From the NCBI GenBank assembly GCA_014529385.2, contig CM043946.1, positions 34,976,558 through 35,040,557 on the forward strand: DNA of 64,000 bases, given 5' to 3'. The stretch is from Adiantum capillus-veneris. Its lineage: Eukaryota > Streptophyta > Polypodiopsida > Polypodiales > Pteridaceae. This document shows, piece by piece, positions 20,761 through 31,887 of this stretch (position 1 is the stretch's first letter; every line of letters begins with the position of its first letter). The notes beneath the pieces were generated by a model, which made no database searches, was not told where the DNA came from, and worked only from the letters and a program-made list of their open reading frames with translations. The translations under genes were made by a program, and so were the position numbers.

Positions 20761-21360
20761 TCATTTTTTAGGTAAGTCCATAGGGATATCATAAATGAAT
20801 ACATCTTGGAATCCTTTTAGAAAATAAGACAAGTCTAACTCTTCTTGATTTCTATCATTTACATTTGATGAAACATTAGGATCTTTTAGGGACTCTTTGA
20901 CAAAAATCATATACGCAGAAACTGAGCTTTTCATTGATTTATCAAAATCAAGAGGATTTACAAGTGGTATAGTACAACCAGACTCACTAGCATCTATATA
21001 CATGCTCCTTTCCCCGGTAGTTGAAGTAGATTCTCCTTTCAAGGAACTTCATGTTGGCACCCATGCGGTTGAGTGAACCATGGTGCCCCTAGGATAACAT
21101 CCTCATGTTGGAGAGGAGAGATAAAAATTTATTTTTTGTTGACATAGCTTTGGACATGAAGCCTCAACTTCCCAATCAAGGGAGTAACGGAGGCTTGTTG
21201 TCCCTTGAAAGCGGTATTGGCAGCTATAGTATCTCCCATCTCGAAAGCTTGAATGCCCAGCTTGGTGGCCAACTCTGTTGATATGAAGTTGTGAGTAGAG
21301 CCAGTGTCAAACAAGATGAAGGCATCATGTTCCCTTACCTTTCCCCAAGCATAGGAGAGA
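20761..21360 (-). pseudogene. CHR-L retropepsin and linker
   Basis: The 21129-21314 frame has the active site FDTGSTHNFISTELATKLGI with an intact DTG. The linker to reverse transcriptase follows at 20761-21042 (SGCTIPLVNPLDFDKSMKSSVSAYMIFVKESLKD, FLKGFQDVF). A short deletion near 21060-21080 shifts the frame between them (in the second copy this part reads GAPWFDRMDANMKFP). Confidence 0.88.
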
Positions 21361-22681
21361 GGTGATCCTTTGCAATGAGCATCCTCTTTTGGAGCTTTGA
21401 TAGTGGAGCTCTAGGAGTCTCATTGCGGGCATTTCTCTTGGGGCAAGAACGGTAGCCATGTCCTTGCTCCCCGCACTTAAAACATTTTGCAAAAAGCTTC
21501 AAGCTCTTCAAGAGAGAGTTTATTTTTACCTTTGTAAACTTCCTTCTCCTTGGACCGATTTTTTTTGTTTTTGTTATTGGAATTTCCTTGGGAAGATTTT
21601 GCGGCATTGGTTTTTCCCTGTGCATCACGTTTGTCTTTGCTTTTCATGGGATTGACATTCCTTCTAGCCCCTTGTTGGAAATTTATGCGCGAAGCAACCA
21701 TAGTGTAGTGGATTACTTCGATGATAGAACCAAGCCGTTGGGAGTTGACGTACTTGGTCATCTCTTCAGGTAATCCCTCACAGAATTGTTGCTTTTGCTC
21801 TTAAAAGTCTATCTTTTGAAAGACAGTAACCTTGAGATGTAAATCTCAAAACTTGTCCACGTATATTTGGATAGACTCATGGGAGAGAAGCTTCAAACTC
21901 CTTTCAATAAGCACTTTGTCCTTTCCATCGCTTGTAAGGAATTTATTCATGATGGAAACTTATATAGTTTTCCATGTCTTTGGGGCTTCGTCGTTGCCAC
22001 GAAGGCTAGCCCACCATTGACGAGCCGATGTTTGGAAGTGCATAGCTACATGGCGTAGCTTGGAGGACTCCGTGAAGCCCTCCTCTCCAAAGGCCGCATC
22101 AAATTTCTGGATGAAGGCCAATTCCTTGTCTTGGTAGCACAAAAGGTTCCATCATAAGTGAGAAAAGAGATACTCTTTCCTCCCTCTTTTGACTCCTTGA
22201 GATTTTGAAACTTTTGCCATGTATGGTAATATTTGCGATGTCCTCCCCTCTTGTATTCTCTAGGAGAATAGCCATAGATTTTGTTGGAAGAGGAGGAAGG
22301 TGAAGAAGAAGGAGAAGAGGGTGACCTCTTTCTTTCCCTTTTCTTCCTTTGTTTCCTCTCTTCCCTTTTGGAGTGATGAGGAGAAGGACTGTGGGTTGGC
22401 CGTTTCCTCTTGGGAGGAGTTGGCAACCGTCTAGACCGCCGTCTTTGTGGAGACACATCTTTAGAGGAACTTATGGATTCATTACTTTCTTGTTGTTTGG
22501 ATTAATCCTCTTGTATGGCAGAGAGTCTTTTTCTGGGGGTCTCATCAAGAGGCCTCCTAAGCTCTTTCTCCTCTTGGAGAGGAAGGGAAATCCCATAAGC
22601 GCAAAGTTTTTGAGTAACTTTGGCTTGCAAAGTAGGGTTGCCCATAGCTTTCTGCAACCTAGTAACAAGATAATTAACAGT
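21335..22681 (-). pseudogene. CHR-L gag, middle and C-terminus
   Basis: Holds the capsid segment (FIQKFDAAFGEEGFTESSKLRHVAMHFQTSARQWWASLRGNDEAPKTWKTI), basic-serine region, and a CCHC knuckle CFKCGEQGHGYRSC near 21450-21490. The frame changes several times. The upstream end at 22681 is cut by element B and resumes at 31857. The knuckle and capsid match the second copy closely. Confidence 0.88.
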
Positions 22682-23375
22682 TGTTGGGGGTTCCATCGTT
22701 GTAATAGCTCCAATGACCAACAAAATTGTCAATACAGAGGGATGAGCTACCCGGCTAGGGCATGGAAACACTCACACGGTTAGTGAGATAATCGTGGCAA
22801 CAAGAATGGTTAACTCTATGAGGTGATCTTTTTGACCTATGGAGGAGTAAGCCACAATGAAGGGAAATCTCCATATCCAGTTCTCTTCACCTCTAATCCC
22901 CCCAATCACACACACTACGATGAATCATTGATTAGTGTTAATCAAGTCTCATGAGCAAGGAGAAGCTCAAGGACTCCATAGCCACACACCTCAAGAGCTC
23001 TCACCAAAGAGTGCTCTCAACAAACGAGCTTGAGAACCCTAATTTCTTTTACACACTACCTTATGTACCTAGGGTAAAAACATGCAATGTACGAGCGCCC
23101 AAGGCCTTTAGGGCTCCACCACTTACTGAATCTACTACGTAGGCACAGTAACTAACCTATTCTTTACAACTTGGAGCTCCCATTGAGCCCGTAGCACATT
23201 AAAATATTACAATGGCTTGAAATAAATCAGGAATTTACAATACGTGACCATTTTGAGAAAACGTGGAAAATGTGTAACTCCAATATTTACTGCTTCTTCC
23301 TGTTGATCTTCAATGTGCATCTGTACGTATTCAGTCTTTAGCAGCTTCTGTTAACTGAAGTTGACTCAGTTAACA
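22682..23375 (-). repeat. Element B 3' LTR (694 bp, with a 228-bp deletion)
   Basis: Starts TGTTGGGGGTTCC and ends GTTAACA. It matches 30935-31856 closely but lacks the equivalent of 31174-31401, with the junction at 22920/22921. Confidence 0.92.
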
Positions 23376-23387
23376 TTCCCCCCTTCC
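23376..23387 (-). other. Element B polypurine tract
   Basis: Plus strand TTCCCCCCTTCC, which is GGAAGGGGGGAA on the coding strand, directly upstream of the 3' LTR. The identical 12 bases occur at the same place in PAL-R (47224-47235). Confidence 0.88.
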
Positions 23388-24380
23388 GATTTTAGTGCCC
23401 ATCCTTGGGCACTATTGAAAAGTGTCCGTGGAGGTAAGGGAAGGTTTTGATTGGTTGTTGATGGGCTGATTGTCTTCATTTGTCATTGAATTTGTTGATG
23501 AGATTCAATTTGTTGCAACATCTTCATTGGTCGGAATATGTCTGTTGTGAAAGATAATGTTGCATTTTTCCGATGTAATAGCATAATGATGAGGCTAATG
23601 TTTATTTATGAAAAGTATGTACAAGGGAAGTAGAATGATATTAAGGTTCTATTTTAGGGTCTAGTACCTGAATAACCAAAGGGAAAAAACCCAATGGGAA
23701 AAAAGTGCCTTTGGGATAAGCGTATTATTGGAGTACTTATTAGCATGGAAAACATTAATAAAGTACTCAAGGGATTATTTGCTGATAGGTATGGAATTAA
23801 AAAGGCAGCAAATACGAAAGGGTAGCATGATGGAACATTGGTTTGCCTTTGTATTCCACTCAAGGTGCATGGGTGGAAGAATAAAAGAGTGTCTAATGCA
23901 TATGTACAATGATGGGACATCCTATTTATGCATACACAAAAATGCATGGGAAACAATATGTTGTGCAAGAAGGATTTTGAGGGGTTCTTCAGAAAGATGG
24001 TGTAGCTATAAAAGCATATGACATGGATTTTCAAGCTAGCAGCCCTTTAATAATGGTTTTTGTTGATGAGGATACATGCTCTCATCTTACTGTACAATAT
24101 ACGTGAGTGTTGGGCTCTACGACACTCCACCAATTGTAAGTTAATAGACTTCGACTCTTATGCTCATCTCATCCAGCATGAGAGACATGACTTTAGATAT
24201 GCTCAACTCTTCCAGCTTGAGCGTAAGCCTAATAACTACAACTTTTAGCATAGAGTTTAATATGACTTGAAGCTTTGGGTCTAATGCTTTGCTCATTTAT
24301 GGCTCAGCAGCCCGACTCTGACTATGCCAAAGACTGTTTTTTGCACCCTGACGACTTGACTTTTTACATTCTTGAGCTTA
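23388..24380 (-). other. Element B 3' non-coding region
   Basis: No gene. Two blocks are shared with PAL-R: about 23668-23737 (ACCAAAGGGAAAAA, TGGGAAAAAAGTGCCTTTGG) with 47770-47835, and about 24140-24340 with 48187-48380, including two stem-loops. Confidence 0.75.
24163..24222 (-). promoter_or_regulatory. twin RNA stem-loops in the element B 3' region
   Basis: Hairpin 1 at 24163-24182: stem CTCAT/ATGAG, loop CTCATCCAGC. Hairpin 2 at 24201-24222: stem GCTCAA/TTGAGC, loop CTCTTCCAGC. Stems differ but pairing is kept, and the loops are nearly the same. The same pair, in the same order, occurs in PAL-R at 48202-48260. A role in RNA packaging, localisation or 3' processing is inferred only. Confidence 0.6.
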
Positions 24381-25394
24381 CTACAATTTTTCTTCAGGTA
24401 AAATTAAGCTTGAATCCTCAAAAAGAGGATTAGTGAAGGACCAAGTTGGCATTGAAGGTTTCTTTTGCCATACCTGTTTTATATTCTTTGAATCTGCATT
24501 CACATTGGTTGGGTTGCCCTTCTTTGACTGTGAAGACTCCATTATCTGTTTGATTCTCCAATTGGGCCTCTTGATAGGAGTTTTTGATGTTGTTGTAGGC
24601 CTCTGTTGACTATCGGCATCTGGCTTTTGACAAGGAGCATTGGAAGACTTAGGAATCCAAATCTCTTGATGACCTTTGTATCTCCATTGTTGACTCTGCT
24701 TCATTCTAGGTCTTATTGATTTCTTGATATCTTCATGCAGGTCTAGTGTAGTTGCAATTGGCTTGTGGTTGACTGGTAGCCAAATCTTTGTATAACCTGT
24801 GTAGAATCCTTGTCTAAGAGGAAGATCCTTTGAGATCTGTTTTTGTTCTGTATTCTCTTGAGAGTTGTGGTTGACTTTAGCATTTTTTGATGTTGTTCTA
24901 TTGTATACCTATTTCTTAGGTATCCTAGGATATTGTCTAGGTTGATACCTTGTGGGCCTTCTTTCTTGGGAGGGACTTGAAGTTACTTCATATGCTCTAA
25001 CCTGTGGTTTTGGAACCCATATCTTTCTATTAACTTCATAGTACTCCTGTTCTTGTAAGTTCCATTGTGATGCTATCCATCCCATGTGTTTGTCTTTTTG
25101 TGTTGATTTCCTATCTTTAATCCAAACTGGATCATTGACATTGACTAAATTGCTCGAAGCAAACACTTGCTTGACTTTCCTTTGCTTTCTTGAGTACTTT
25201 GGCTGATATATCTTTGCTTTCCTGGGTGTCTCCTTAGAGGTTTCCGTTGGGTCAGCACTTGACTTGAAGTTTTGAAAGCCTGACTTGCTTGAAGAAGTTG
25301 ATCCATGAGGGTTCTTTGATGTAGAGGCATATGCTGTCACAACTTTTGTGCTAATCGGTGGAAGTTCCACTTTAGCTTTACCTTTTGTCTGCAA
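24381..25394 (-). pseudogene. IWLPK-repeat protein of element B
   Basis: One frame broken by a single TAG near 24908. It opens KGKAKVELPP, then has KAKIYQPKYSRKQRKVKQVF, DPVWIKD, and three modules ending IWxP: GWIASQWNLQEQEYYEVNRKIWVPKPQV, LRQGFYTGYTKIWLPV and WRYKGHQEIWIPK. The last part is Gln-, Ser- and Lys-rich. PAL-R has the same protein at 48386-49498 with the same module order. I recognise no described family. The basic, low-complexity character with aromatic motifs suggests nucleic-acid or protein binding, which is inference. Confidence 0.7.
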
Positions 25395-25464
25395 GATTTG
25401 TCTTCGATCCTTGTGACTTTTGCAACTCTAAATCTAGCATTTTTGGTTCTATTGAAGATCTTTG

Positions 25465-26340
25465 TTATACCTTTTCCATGGTCTCATCTTGATCTAATTG
25501 TGTCTCTATGGAGGGTGACTTGTGACTTTTTGTTGCCATTTGACTTTCATCAACTAATTCAACTGGAAATGAGTGATTGATCTTTGGAATTCCTATTGCT
25601 TCTTGGTTGTTTGCAACCTCGTTCATCTTAACTTCTGGCTTTGGTGGCATTCTCTGCTCAATAGCTTCCATGGTTGCTCTTTGCTCTATTTGATCTGCAC
25701 TTGATATTGCTTGATTTGCTTCAAGCTCTTCTGAAGTTCTGATTGATGGAGATGAATCATCTTCAATAAGATCTTCTTTGATATCAGTCTCCATTTTAAA
25801 TGTGCTTGAGGACTTTGTGTTGTTGTCTGCGGGTGACCAGTCTTGGTCTTCATTCTTGGTTGTCTCTGAAGACTGCATCCTATTTGCATTCTGTATCTCT
25901 AACATCTTCTCGGTCATTGGCTTTCCCATTATGATGTCATCTGGCATATCTTTTGTTGTGATCACGTGGAATTGAGCTATGATGATCTGTGAACTTACTT
26001 CAATGATGGTGGAGATGATTCCCCAACATTCTGCTCGTTTGTCTCCTGATATGCTCACAAATTCAGGAGAATCTTCCAATTGTGGTTGGCCACATCTTTT
26101 CCAAGTGCAAAAGGACATGAGGTTCTTGTCTAACTGAAAATCTAGCTTCACTTCACTTAACAGCTTTTCTTCGTTTTCACCAACAATGTTGCACTTGATC
26201 ATCTTAGGATTCCTTTCTGTATTGACTTCTTTTTCTATGGAAACATCCTTTGATTGAGCTTTATCTGCATTTTCTTTGCCTTGACCACTTGCCTCAATCG
26301 ATGTTGGCTCCATTGGATGTAATATTGCACCTTTTTGCAA
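25465..26340 (-). pseudogene. Element B protein with a retropepsin-like fold signature
   Basis: A 291-residue frame. Its middle (about residues 48-150) reads CNIVGENEEKLLSEVKLDFQ, KNLMSFCTW, WGIISTIIEVSS, AQFHVITTKDMPDDIIMGKPM. The end is like the DIILGRPF block that closes retroviral-type proteases, but the usual Asp-Thr/Ser-Gly is not there. PAL-R has the counterpart at 49671-49988 (KNLMTYGTW, FHIINSHH). The remainder is acidic and Ser/Glu-rich. It may be an inactive protease-like domain kept for binding. Confidence 0.55.
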
Positions 26341-26456
26341 TTATTGAGCATTGTCTTCTTGCATTTGGGTAAGCTTTGATCTAATAGATCCATTGTACTT
26401 TCTGGAAGAATCTGTCTCTTTGAAGGAGATTTTGGTGGTGACTTTTGTGTAGCTTT

Positions 26457-27257
26457 CTAGACTTTAGCTTTCATTGATTTTGAAATTTCTGTCGTCTGTT
26501 CTGGCAGCTTGAGGCTTTGCATCATCTTCAGATAGTCTTTGACTTCAGTCTTACCATCCATAGGGATTTGTACAAGGTTCTGATCTTGCTGATATTCGTT
26601 ACCATGTGCATCTTGTTGATATGCATATGTGAGCTTGGTCACATGTAACTGTTTGAACACTATTGGATTTATTGATTTTTTACTCTGACTTGTGGAGATC
26701 AGTTGAAACTTTTGTCCGTGATAATCTTCATAGAAGCATTTATCTGTAGACTCTGATGGAATCTGGGTCAATTGGAAACTTCCAACAACCATATGATCTT
26801 TCAATGGTTTCTGCCTTGAAGGGGTTTGTTGGCTAGAAGCTCTAGGGCTTCTAACTGCTATAGCATTTCCTGGTACATAAGCTGAGCTTGATGGATTTAC
26901 AACTCCCCCCTTCCTAGGGTGATCACTATAACCTGCTTCATTGTAAGAGTTCAAAATTGTCTGGCTCTGATTTAGTCTCACCTTTTGGGATCGTATAGGT
27001 ACACTTTGGGTAGCACTGGTGATGTTTGGCATGTGTAATCCTTCTACATAGTTTCCTATGTATCTCCGTGAAACATGACAAATTATTCCCCAAGTCAAGC
27101 TGTAGATAGCATTATCTTTGCCTTGATATTTTCTATCCCATGGGTCTCCTATGATATGAGCTTCTGTGGTTTCAGGATCCAAGGCATCATAGATGCTAGA
27201 CTCTCGTCTATATCTATGACTGTTTTGATCAAAGTATATGCTCGTTTGATCACAACA
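26457..27257 (-). pseudogene. Element B unknown protein region 2
   Basis: Unrecognised. It includes IIGDPWDRKYQGKDNAIYSL, which repeats a module upstream (LIGEKSQRRYKGQDGAFYSL near 28020-28100), and short [FY]xxDxxGxx[FY] motifs such as CFYEDYHGQKFQLIS and YQQDAHGNEYQQD. Upstream it continues, across a stop at 27258, into DQTSIYFDQNSHRYRRES. The modules are repeats inside one ancestral long protein. Confidence 0.5.
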
Positions 27258-27728
27258 TCAAAGCTTGATTTCCGATGGAGGAGAGTTTGGATCTAAACAG
27301 ATTTCTAGGTTCACTCGGGTAATATCCTTCAGCTCTAGAGAGGATGGGCTATAATAGATTCTTTCCTCTAAAATGAACCATCCTTTCTGATCTATCACTG
27401 GACGCACTTCTATGAGCTGGTATGTGGGCCGTTCAAACATTGGTTGATCCTTTTTGTACAGTTTTCCTTTTTGGTCTACATAGTGTGCGTATGAATTATG
27501 TGTACCATACAAAGCTATTATCATTATGTTTGATGTGTCCCTTAGACTCATGAATAATTGCACACTTGTGTCAGTGGATGCAGAATCATTTGCAAACCTA
27601 ACAGTCTTTTCAACCTTTGGTGATATCTCGACACCTTGACTAAATTCATGCAAGAATTTGTTGTTCAAAGAATCAATTTTAAGCTTTTGAGGTGCCTGTG
27701 CATCTTTATGTTCATTTTGAACTTGCAA
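27258..27728 (-). pseudogene. Element B unknown protein region 1
   Basis: Unrecognised 156-residue frame with the same loose motif (YVDQKGKLYKKD; YQLIEVRPVIDQKGWFILEERIYYSP). It is in the run of minus-strand frames that begins near 28500. A weak likeness exists to the N-terminal protein of PAL-R at 53480-53851 (YTDASGVQVLMVDKYRREYKLVD). Confidence 0.5.
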
Positions 27729-27767
27729 TGTTTTTACTTGTGCTCCTAATGGTAATGCAAAATCATC

Positions 27768-28500
27768 TTATAGCATTAAAGCTGTCAAGTTAGATGCACT
27801 TATATCGAGATTCGCATTTCCAATTTGCTTTGTACCTTGTTTGGCATTTGATGTATCCCTGTTGTCTGGATTTCTTGGACAATCTTCAAAAAAATGTCCA
27901 CCTTTCCGTCCACAATGTGAGCAATATGCCATGACTGGTGGTATTTCCTTTGGTTCTGTCATGTCAAGCTCTAGCTGAGAAGCTTCTGCTTCTATGCTTG
28001 CCAAGTTATCAGAATTTTCTTTTAAAACACTGAGCATCAAGCTGTAGAATGCTCCATCTTGACCTTTGTATCGTCTTTGGCTCTTTTCTCCAATTAAACT
28101 GTATTCTATCAGTTGATCTGTTAGATCTTGCTATTCTAACTCTCGACTATAGATCTGACCACTGTAATCCATGTACAATGACCCTGATTGCATATGCACT
28201 AAATAGATGCTTTGCGGACTTGTGGAGATTTTTGGATAAACACTTGGATTGATTTTCTGAACTTCTATCTGCACTTCATCTTTAAGCTTGCAATACCTGG
28301 CTCCACTGAAGTCTGTGAACATCTAGGAGTTCTCTGAATTTGGCTTTACTTTGATCAATAGGATTTTGGCTCCTGTGTTGCTTTTGCTTCTCATCAAGTA
28401 TCTATGGCCTTCTGAATTTGTATACAGAAATTTATCCCATTGTAGCCATATAGCTGTAAAATCTGCTCTGTTGTACTTGAATTCTCGGCTCGATTTGAGT
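27768..28500 (-). pseudogene. Element B N-terminal region with an atypical zinc knuckle
   Basis: Starts with repeats of the form LYTNSEGHRY, MFTDFSGARYCKL and LYMDYSGQIYSREL, then CSHCGRKGGHFFEDC, a CCHC knuckle with five residues between the second Cys and His instead of four. Stops at 28130 and 28323 interrupt the frame. The knuckle suggests a Gag-like RNA-binding role, but I find no capsid domain. Confidence 0.55.
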
Positions 28501-29380
28501 CCATGTCAACTAGTTCTGTAAAAATTGTCTCCTAGCAGATTTTGGTTTTGATTAGCAAAATTTCTACTGCTCGTACTTGCCTAATCTGCAATCACATGTG
28601 AGTTGTGCCATTGTTCGTCCGATTAGAAGCTCAATTTGCAATGAAATTGCTTGCACTTGCTAATTTCAGTTTGCACAATGACTTTTAGTCCCTGGCCTTC
28701 TTTGTCTGAACTGTGGGAACAATGTCCAGATTTGTGCTAGAATTGTGATGACCTTGGCTCAAATGATCACCAAAACTGTTTTCGCACTTCTCAGTTTTTT
28801 TTCTAGTGATTTTTTGTTGTATCTAGCTTTTTTGTTGTTTGCTCGATGTGTGATTTCCACGGTGTTTCTATATTTTCTTTTGTAGGTTTTTTTGGCACTT
28901 TCTGCCTTTATCTCGCTCTAAAATCGGTCACTCGATCAAAGTCGTAGCCAAATGTAGGTCTAGTAACCAAATCGAGCTCTAATCGCGCATCAGTGTGCTA
29001 AGGATAGCCAAAAGCGGCCAAATGAAGATCTCGCGTGTGAAGAGGCTATAACTAGCTAAATTTGATCAATATCAAGGCCAAAACAAATCTCTATCGCAAG
29101 TAGAGGTCAAATATGGTCAATCGTAAGACTCTACGGTCAGATCGAGCCAAAATGCAATATTGCGTGCAAAATAGCTCTGAAGCGTGTAATCTGGAAAATC
29201 GTAGACCCAAAATCAAAATCCGTATCAAACAAGGTCTATGTGTGTGGTCTAGCTCGAATATGCTAAAAACGGCTCAAATCGCGCGAGAGAGAAAACGTGT
29301 ATGTGTTTGTGTATGTGTATGTTTGTTTGTGTGTTGACTTTCTTGGCTTTTCTTCTTTTGTTTGTTTTGCTTTTGTTTTA

Positions 29381-29414
<34 letters not shown>

Positions 29415-29415
29415 T

Positions 29416-29446
<31 letters not shown>

Positions 29447-30913
29447 TTGGGTCACACAAGGTCAAGGAGTGGAGACTGGTTAGAGAGAGGAAGTTAGTGA
29501 GTGAGTGAGGGGATTAGTGAGAGAGTGAAAGTTAGAGAGAGAGTGGGAGTGGGTTTTGGGGTGGATTCCCCCAGGGAGAGAAGAAGAAGAAAATAATTTT
29601 ATTGTTGACAAAAAGCTATCGCAAAGGACCGTAAAGATCTAACCGACGAGCAAATTTTATGCGCCGCAAGGCATGGGCGTCAAAGCTTGAACTGGATTTT
29701 TATTAATGTTTTTTATTTTCAAATTTCCAAAAATGTCAAAAATAGGTCGAAAAATTAGCTGAAACTCCAAAAAATTGGCAGAAAATCCCAAAAATTGCCA
29801 AAAAAATATCCAAAAAATACCCAAAAAAATTTTAAAACTTCTTCACGCATTGGGGAATAGCATAGCCAAATAAAACCACAAAAATCTCCTCGATTCAATT
29901 GCCAAACAATTTCATCAATAAAATCAAGACTAGGCAATTAAACCGGCAAAATTACCGACAAAATTAGGTAAAAAATTGACGCAATTAGAGTGTGTAAATC
30001 ATTGTTTTAAGCACAAAAATGCAGAAATTAATCATTACACACATGAATTATGCAATCAAAACATTGAATTAACCATGCAAATTAAACACTTTTTAGGCAC
30101 ACACACACACACACACAAAAATTGGCAGTTTTTACCAATCTTTAGGTGCGCACACAAAAGGGTTAAACTTGTCGAATTTGCAATGTGACTTCACAAATCA
30201 TTAGTTGGACATGAGCACAATACAAATCAATCATCACAATTGAAAAATCATAACGCACACATTGATTTCTAGGTGCTCAATCATGGGCAAAATAGTGCAC
30301 ACACACCTAAAATTAGGCATACACACATTCAATTAGAATGCACACACAATTGATTTTAGTGCACACACACTTGAAATTGACCATTCAAGCATGCAATTAA
30401 CTCAATTAGGCACCCAATTAGCAATCCACAATCACCAACTAGCAATTGAAAATTGTCAAATCATACGCCACAAATCTTAAAAAATTTGGCATTACGACGG
30501 CATGAAAATGAATAATCGCAAAATTTTCAGTCCAACATAGCATCACATTGCATTGCATCAACATTACATTGCATCATGATGGGATCTCTACACAATTCTA
30601 CGCATCTTTAGATTCTAGGGACACAGAGAACACCACCTTGATTACCTTTCCTTGACGATCAATTGAATGGTAGAATGCTCCAATCCTTCATAGCACATTA
30701 GTAAGTTAGCAAAAATTAGTAAAATTAGCAAGGGATTAGCGATAAATTAGAGTGTGTAAACACACAATTGGTAAGATATGGTTATACATTAGGGAATTAT
30801 GAACACAATCCTTCATGCATACACATCCAAAATCCACAAAAACATAAACACACAAGTGAAATTACTGAGGGAATGCATTCGATTATGCCACAACTACACT
30901 AGCGTAGGTCATC
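28501..30913 (-). other. Element B 5' leader; no gene
   Basis: About 2.4 kb of AT-rich leader. It holds a (TG)n/poly(G) tract at 29380-29446, GA-rich text at 29480-29595 and scattered CACACA runs between 30095 and 30370. Unlike the PAL leader it has no palindrome array. Confidence 0.7.
29380..29446. repeat. (TG)n microsatellite running into a 17-base poly(G)
   Basis: TG repeats with one interruption (TATG) followed by 17 Gs at 29430-29446. It sits in the element B leader. Confidence 0.97.
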
Positions 30914-30932
30914 GTCCCCGGCAACGGTGCCA
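30914..30932 (-). other. primer-binding site, tRNA-Asp type
   Basis: The minus strand reads TGGCACCGTTGCCGGGGAC, one base from the tRNA-Asp complement over the first 18 bases. It lies two bases from the LTR. Confidence 0.88.
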
Positions 30933-30934
30933 AA

Positions 30935-31856
30935 TGTTGGGGGTTCCATCGTTGCAATAGCTCCAATGACCAACAAAATTGTCAATACGGAGGGATGAGC
31001 TACCCAGCTAGGGCATGGAAACACTCACACGATTAGTGAGCTAATCGTGGCAACAATAATGGTTAACTCTACGAGGTAAGCTTCTTGGCCTATGGAGGAG
31101 TAAGCCATAATGAAGGGCAATCTCCATATCCACTTCTCTTCACCTCTAATCAACCTAATCACACACACTACGATCGCAAGACGCACACAACACTAATCCT
31201 ATCATGCAACACACTAACCGCAAGCACACACACATAGATCTATTGAGCACCACACTCCAATCAAACCTACATGCACACACAAGCAAAAGAGGGCAATCAC
31301 ACAAGATTAGAGAGGGATTAACCACTAATGAGTTAAGATCTAGCTAATCTAAACAACATAGGCAATCATAAGAAGCATGAGAGAGGCATAATGAGAGAGA
31401 ATGAATCATTGATTAGTGTTAATCAAGTCTCATGAGCAAGGAGAAGCTCAAGGACTCCATAGCCACACACCTCAAGAGCTCTCACCAAAGAGTGCTCTCA
31501 ACAAACGAGCTTGAGAACCCTAATTTCTTTTACACACTGCCTTATGTACCTAGGGTAAAAACATGCAATGTACGAGCGCCCAAGGCCTTTAGGGCTCCAC
31601 CACTTACTGAATCTGCTACGTAGGCACAGTAACTAACCTATTCTTTACAACTTGGAGCTTCCATTGAGCCCGTAGCACATTAAAATATTACAATGGCTTG
31701 AAATAAATCGGGAATTTACAATACATGACCATTTTGAGAAAACGTGAAAAATGTGTAACTCCAATATTTACTGCTTCTTCCTGTTGATCTTCAATGTGCA
31801 TCTATACATCTTCAATCTTTAGCAGCTTCTGTTAACTGACGTTGACTCAATTAACA
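30935..31856 (-). repeat. Element B 5' LTR (922 bp)
   Basis: Starts TGTTGGGGGTTCC and ends AATTAACA. Full-length partner of 22682-23375, and close in size to the PAL LTR (914 bp). Confidence 0.92.
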
Positions 31857-31887
31857 CATACATGGGGGCATCATCATTAGTACCTTC
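31857..31887 (-). pseudogene. CHR-L gag fragment between element B and the TIR element
   Basis: Thirty-one bases matching 63385-63405 of the second copy (ATGGGRGCATCATCATTAG). It shows the two later insertions landed within about 30 bp of each other in gag. Confidence 0.85.

Larger units (their letters stand above)
22682..31856 (-). mobile_element. Element B: non-autonomous LTR element with novel proteins (9.2 kb)
   Basis: Two LTRs (22682-23375 and 30935-31856), a tRNA-Asp-type primer site next to the right LTR and a purine tract next to the left place transcription on the minus strand. It interrupts CHR-L gag. No reverse transcriptase, integrase or canonical capsid is visible. Instead the interior has about 4 kb of related but interrupted frames with a zinc knuckle, repeat modules, a retropepsin-like domain and IWLPK modules. 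The LTRs are very alike outside one deletion, so insertion is fairly recent. I could not see a clean target duplication (left flank ACAGT, right flank CATAC). Confidence 0.88.

Noticed and set aside
22671-22681. exact target duplication for element B
   Set aside because: Left flank ACAGT and right flank CATAC do not match. Either mutations or a deletion at the edge obscured it, so no duplication is claimed.
29274-29497. Cys/Val- or His/Thr-repeat peptides
   Set aside because: Translations of the (TG)n/poly(G) microsatellite.
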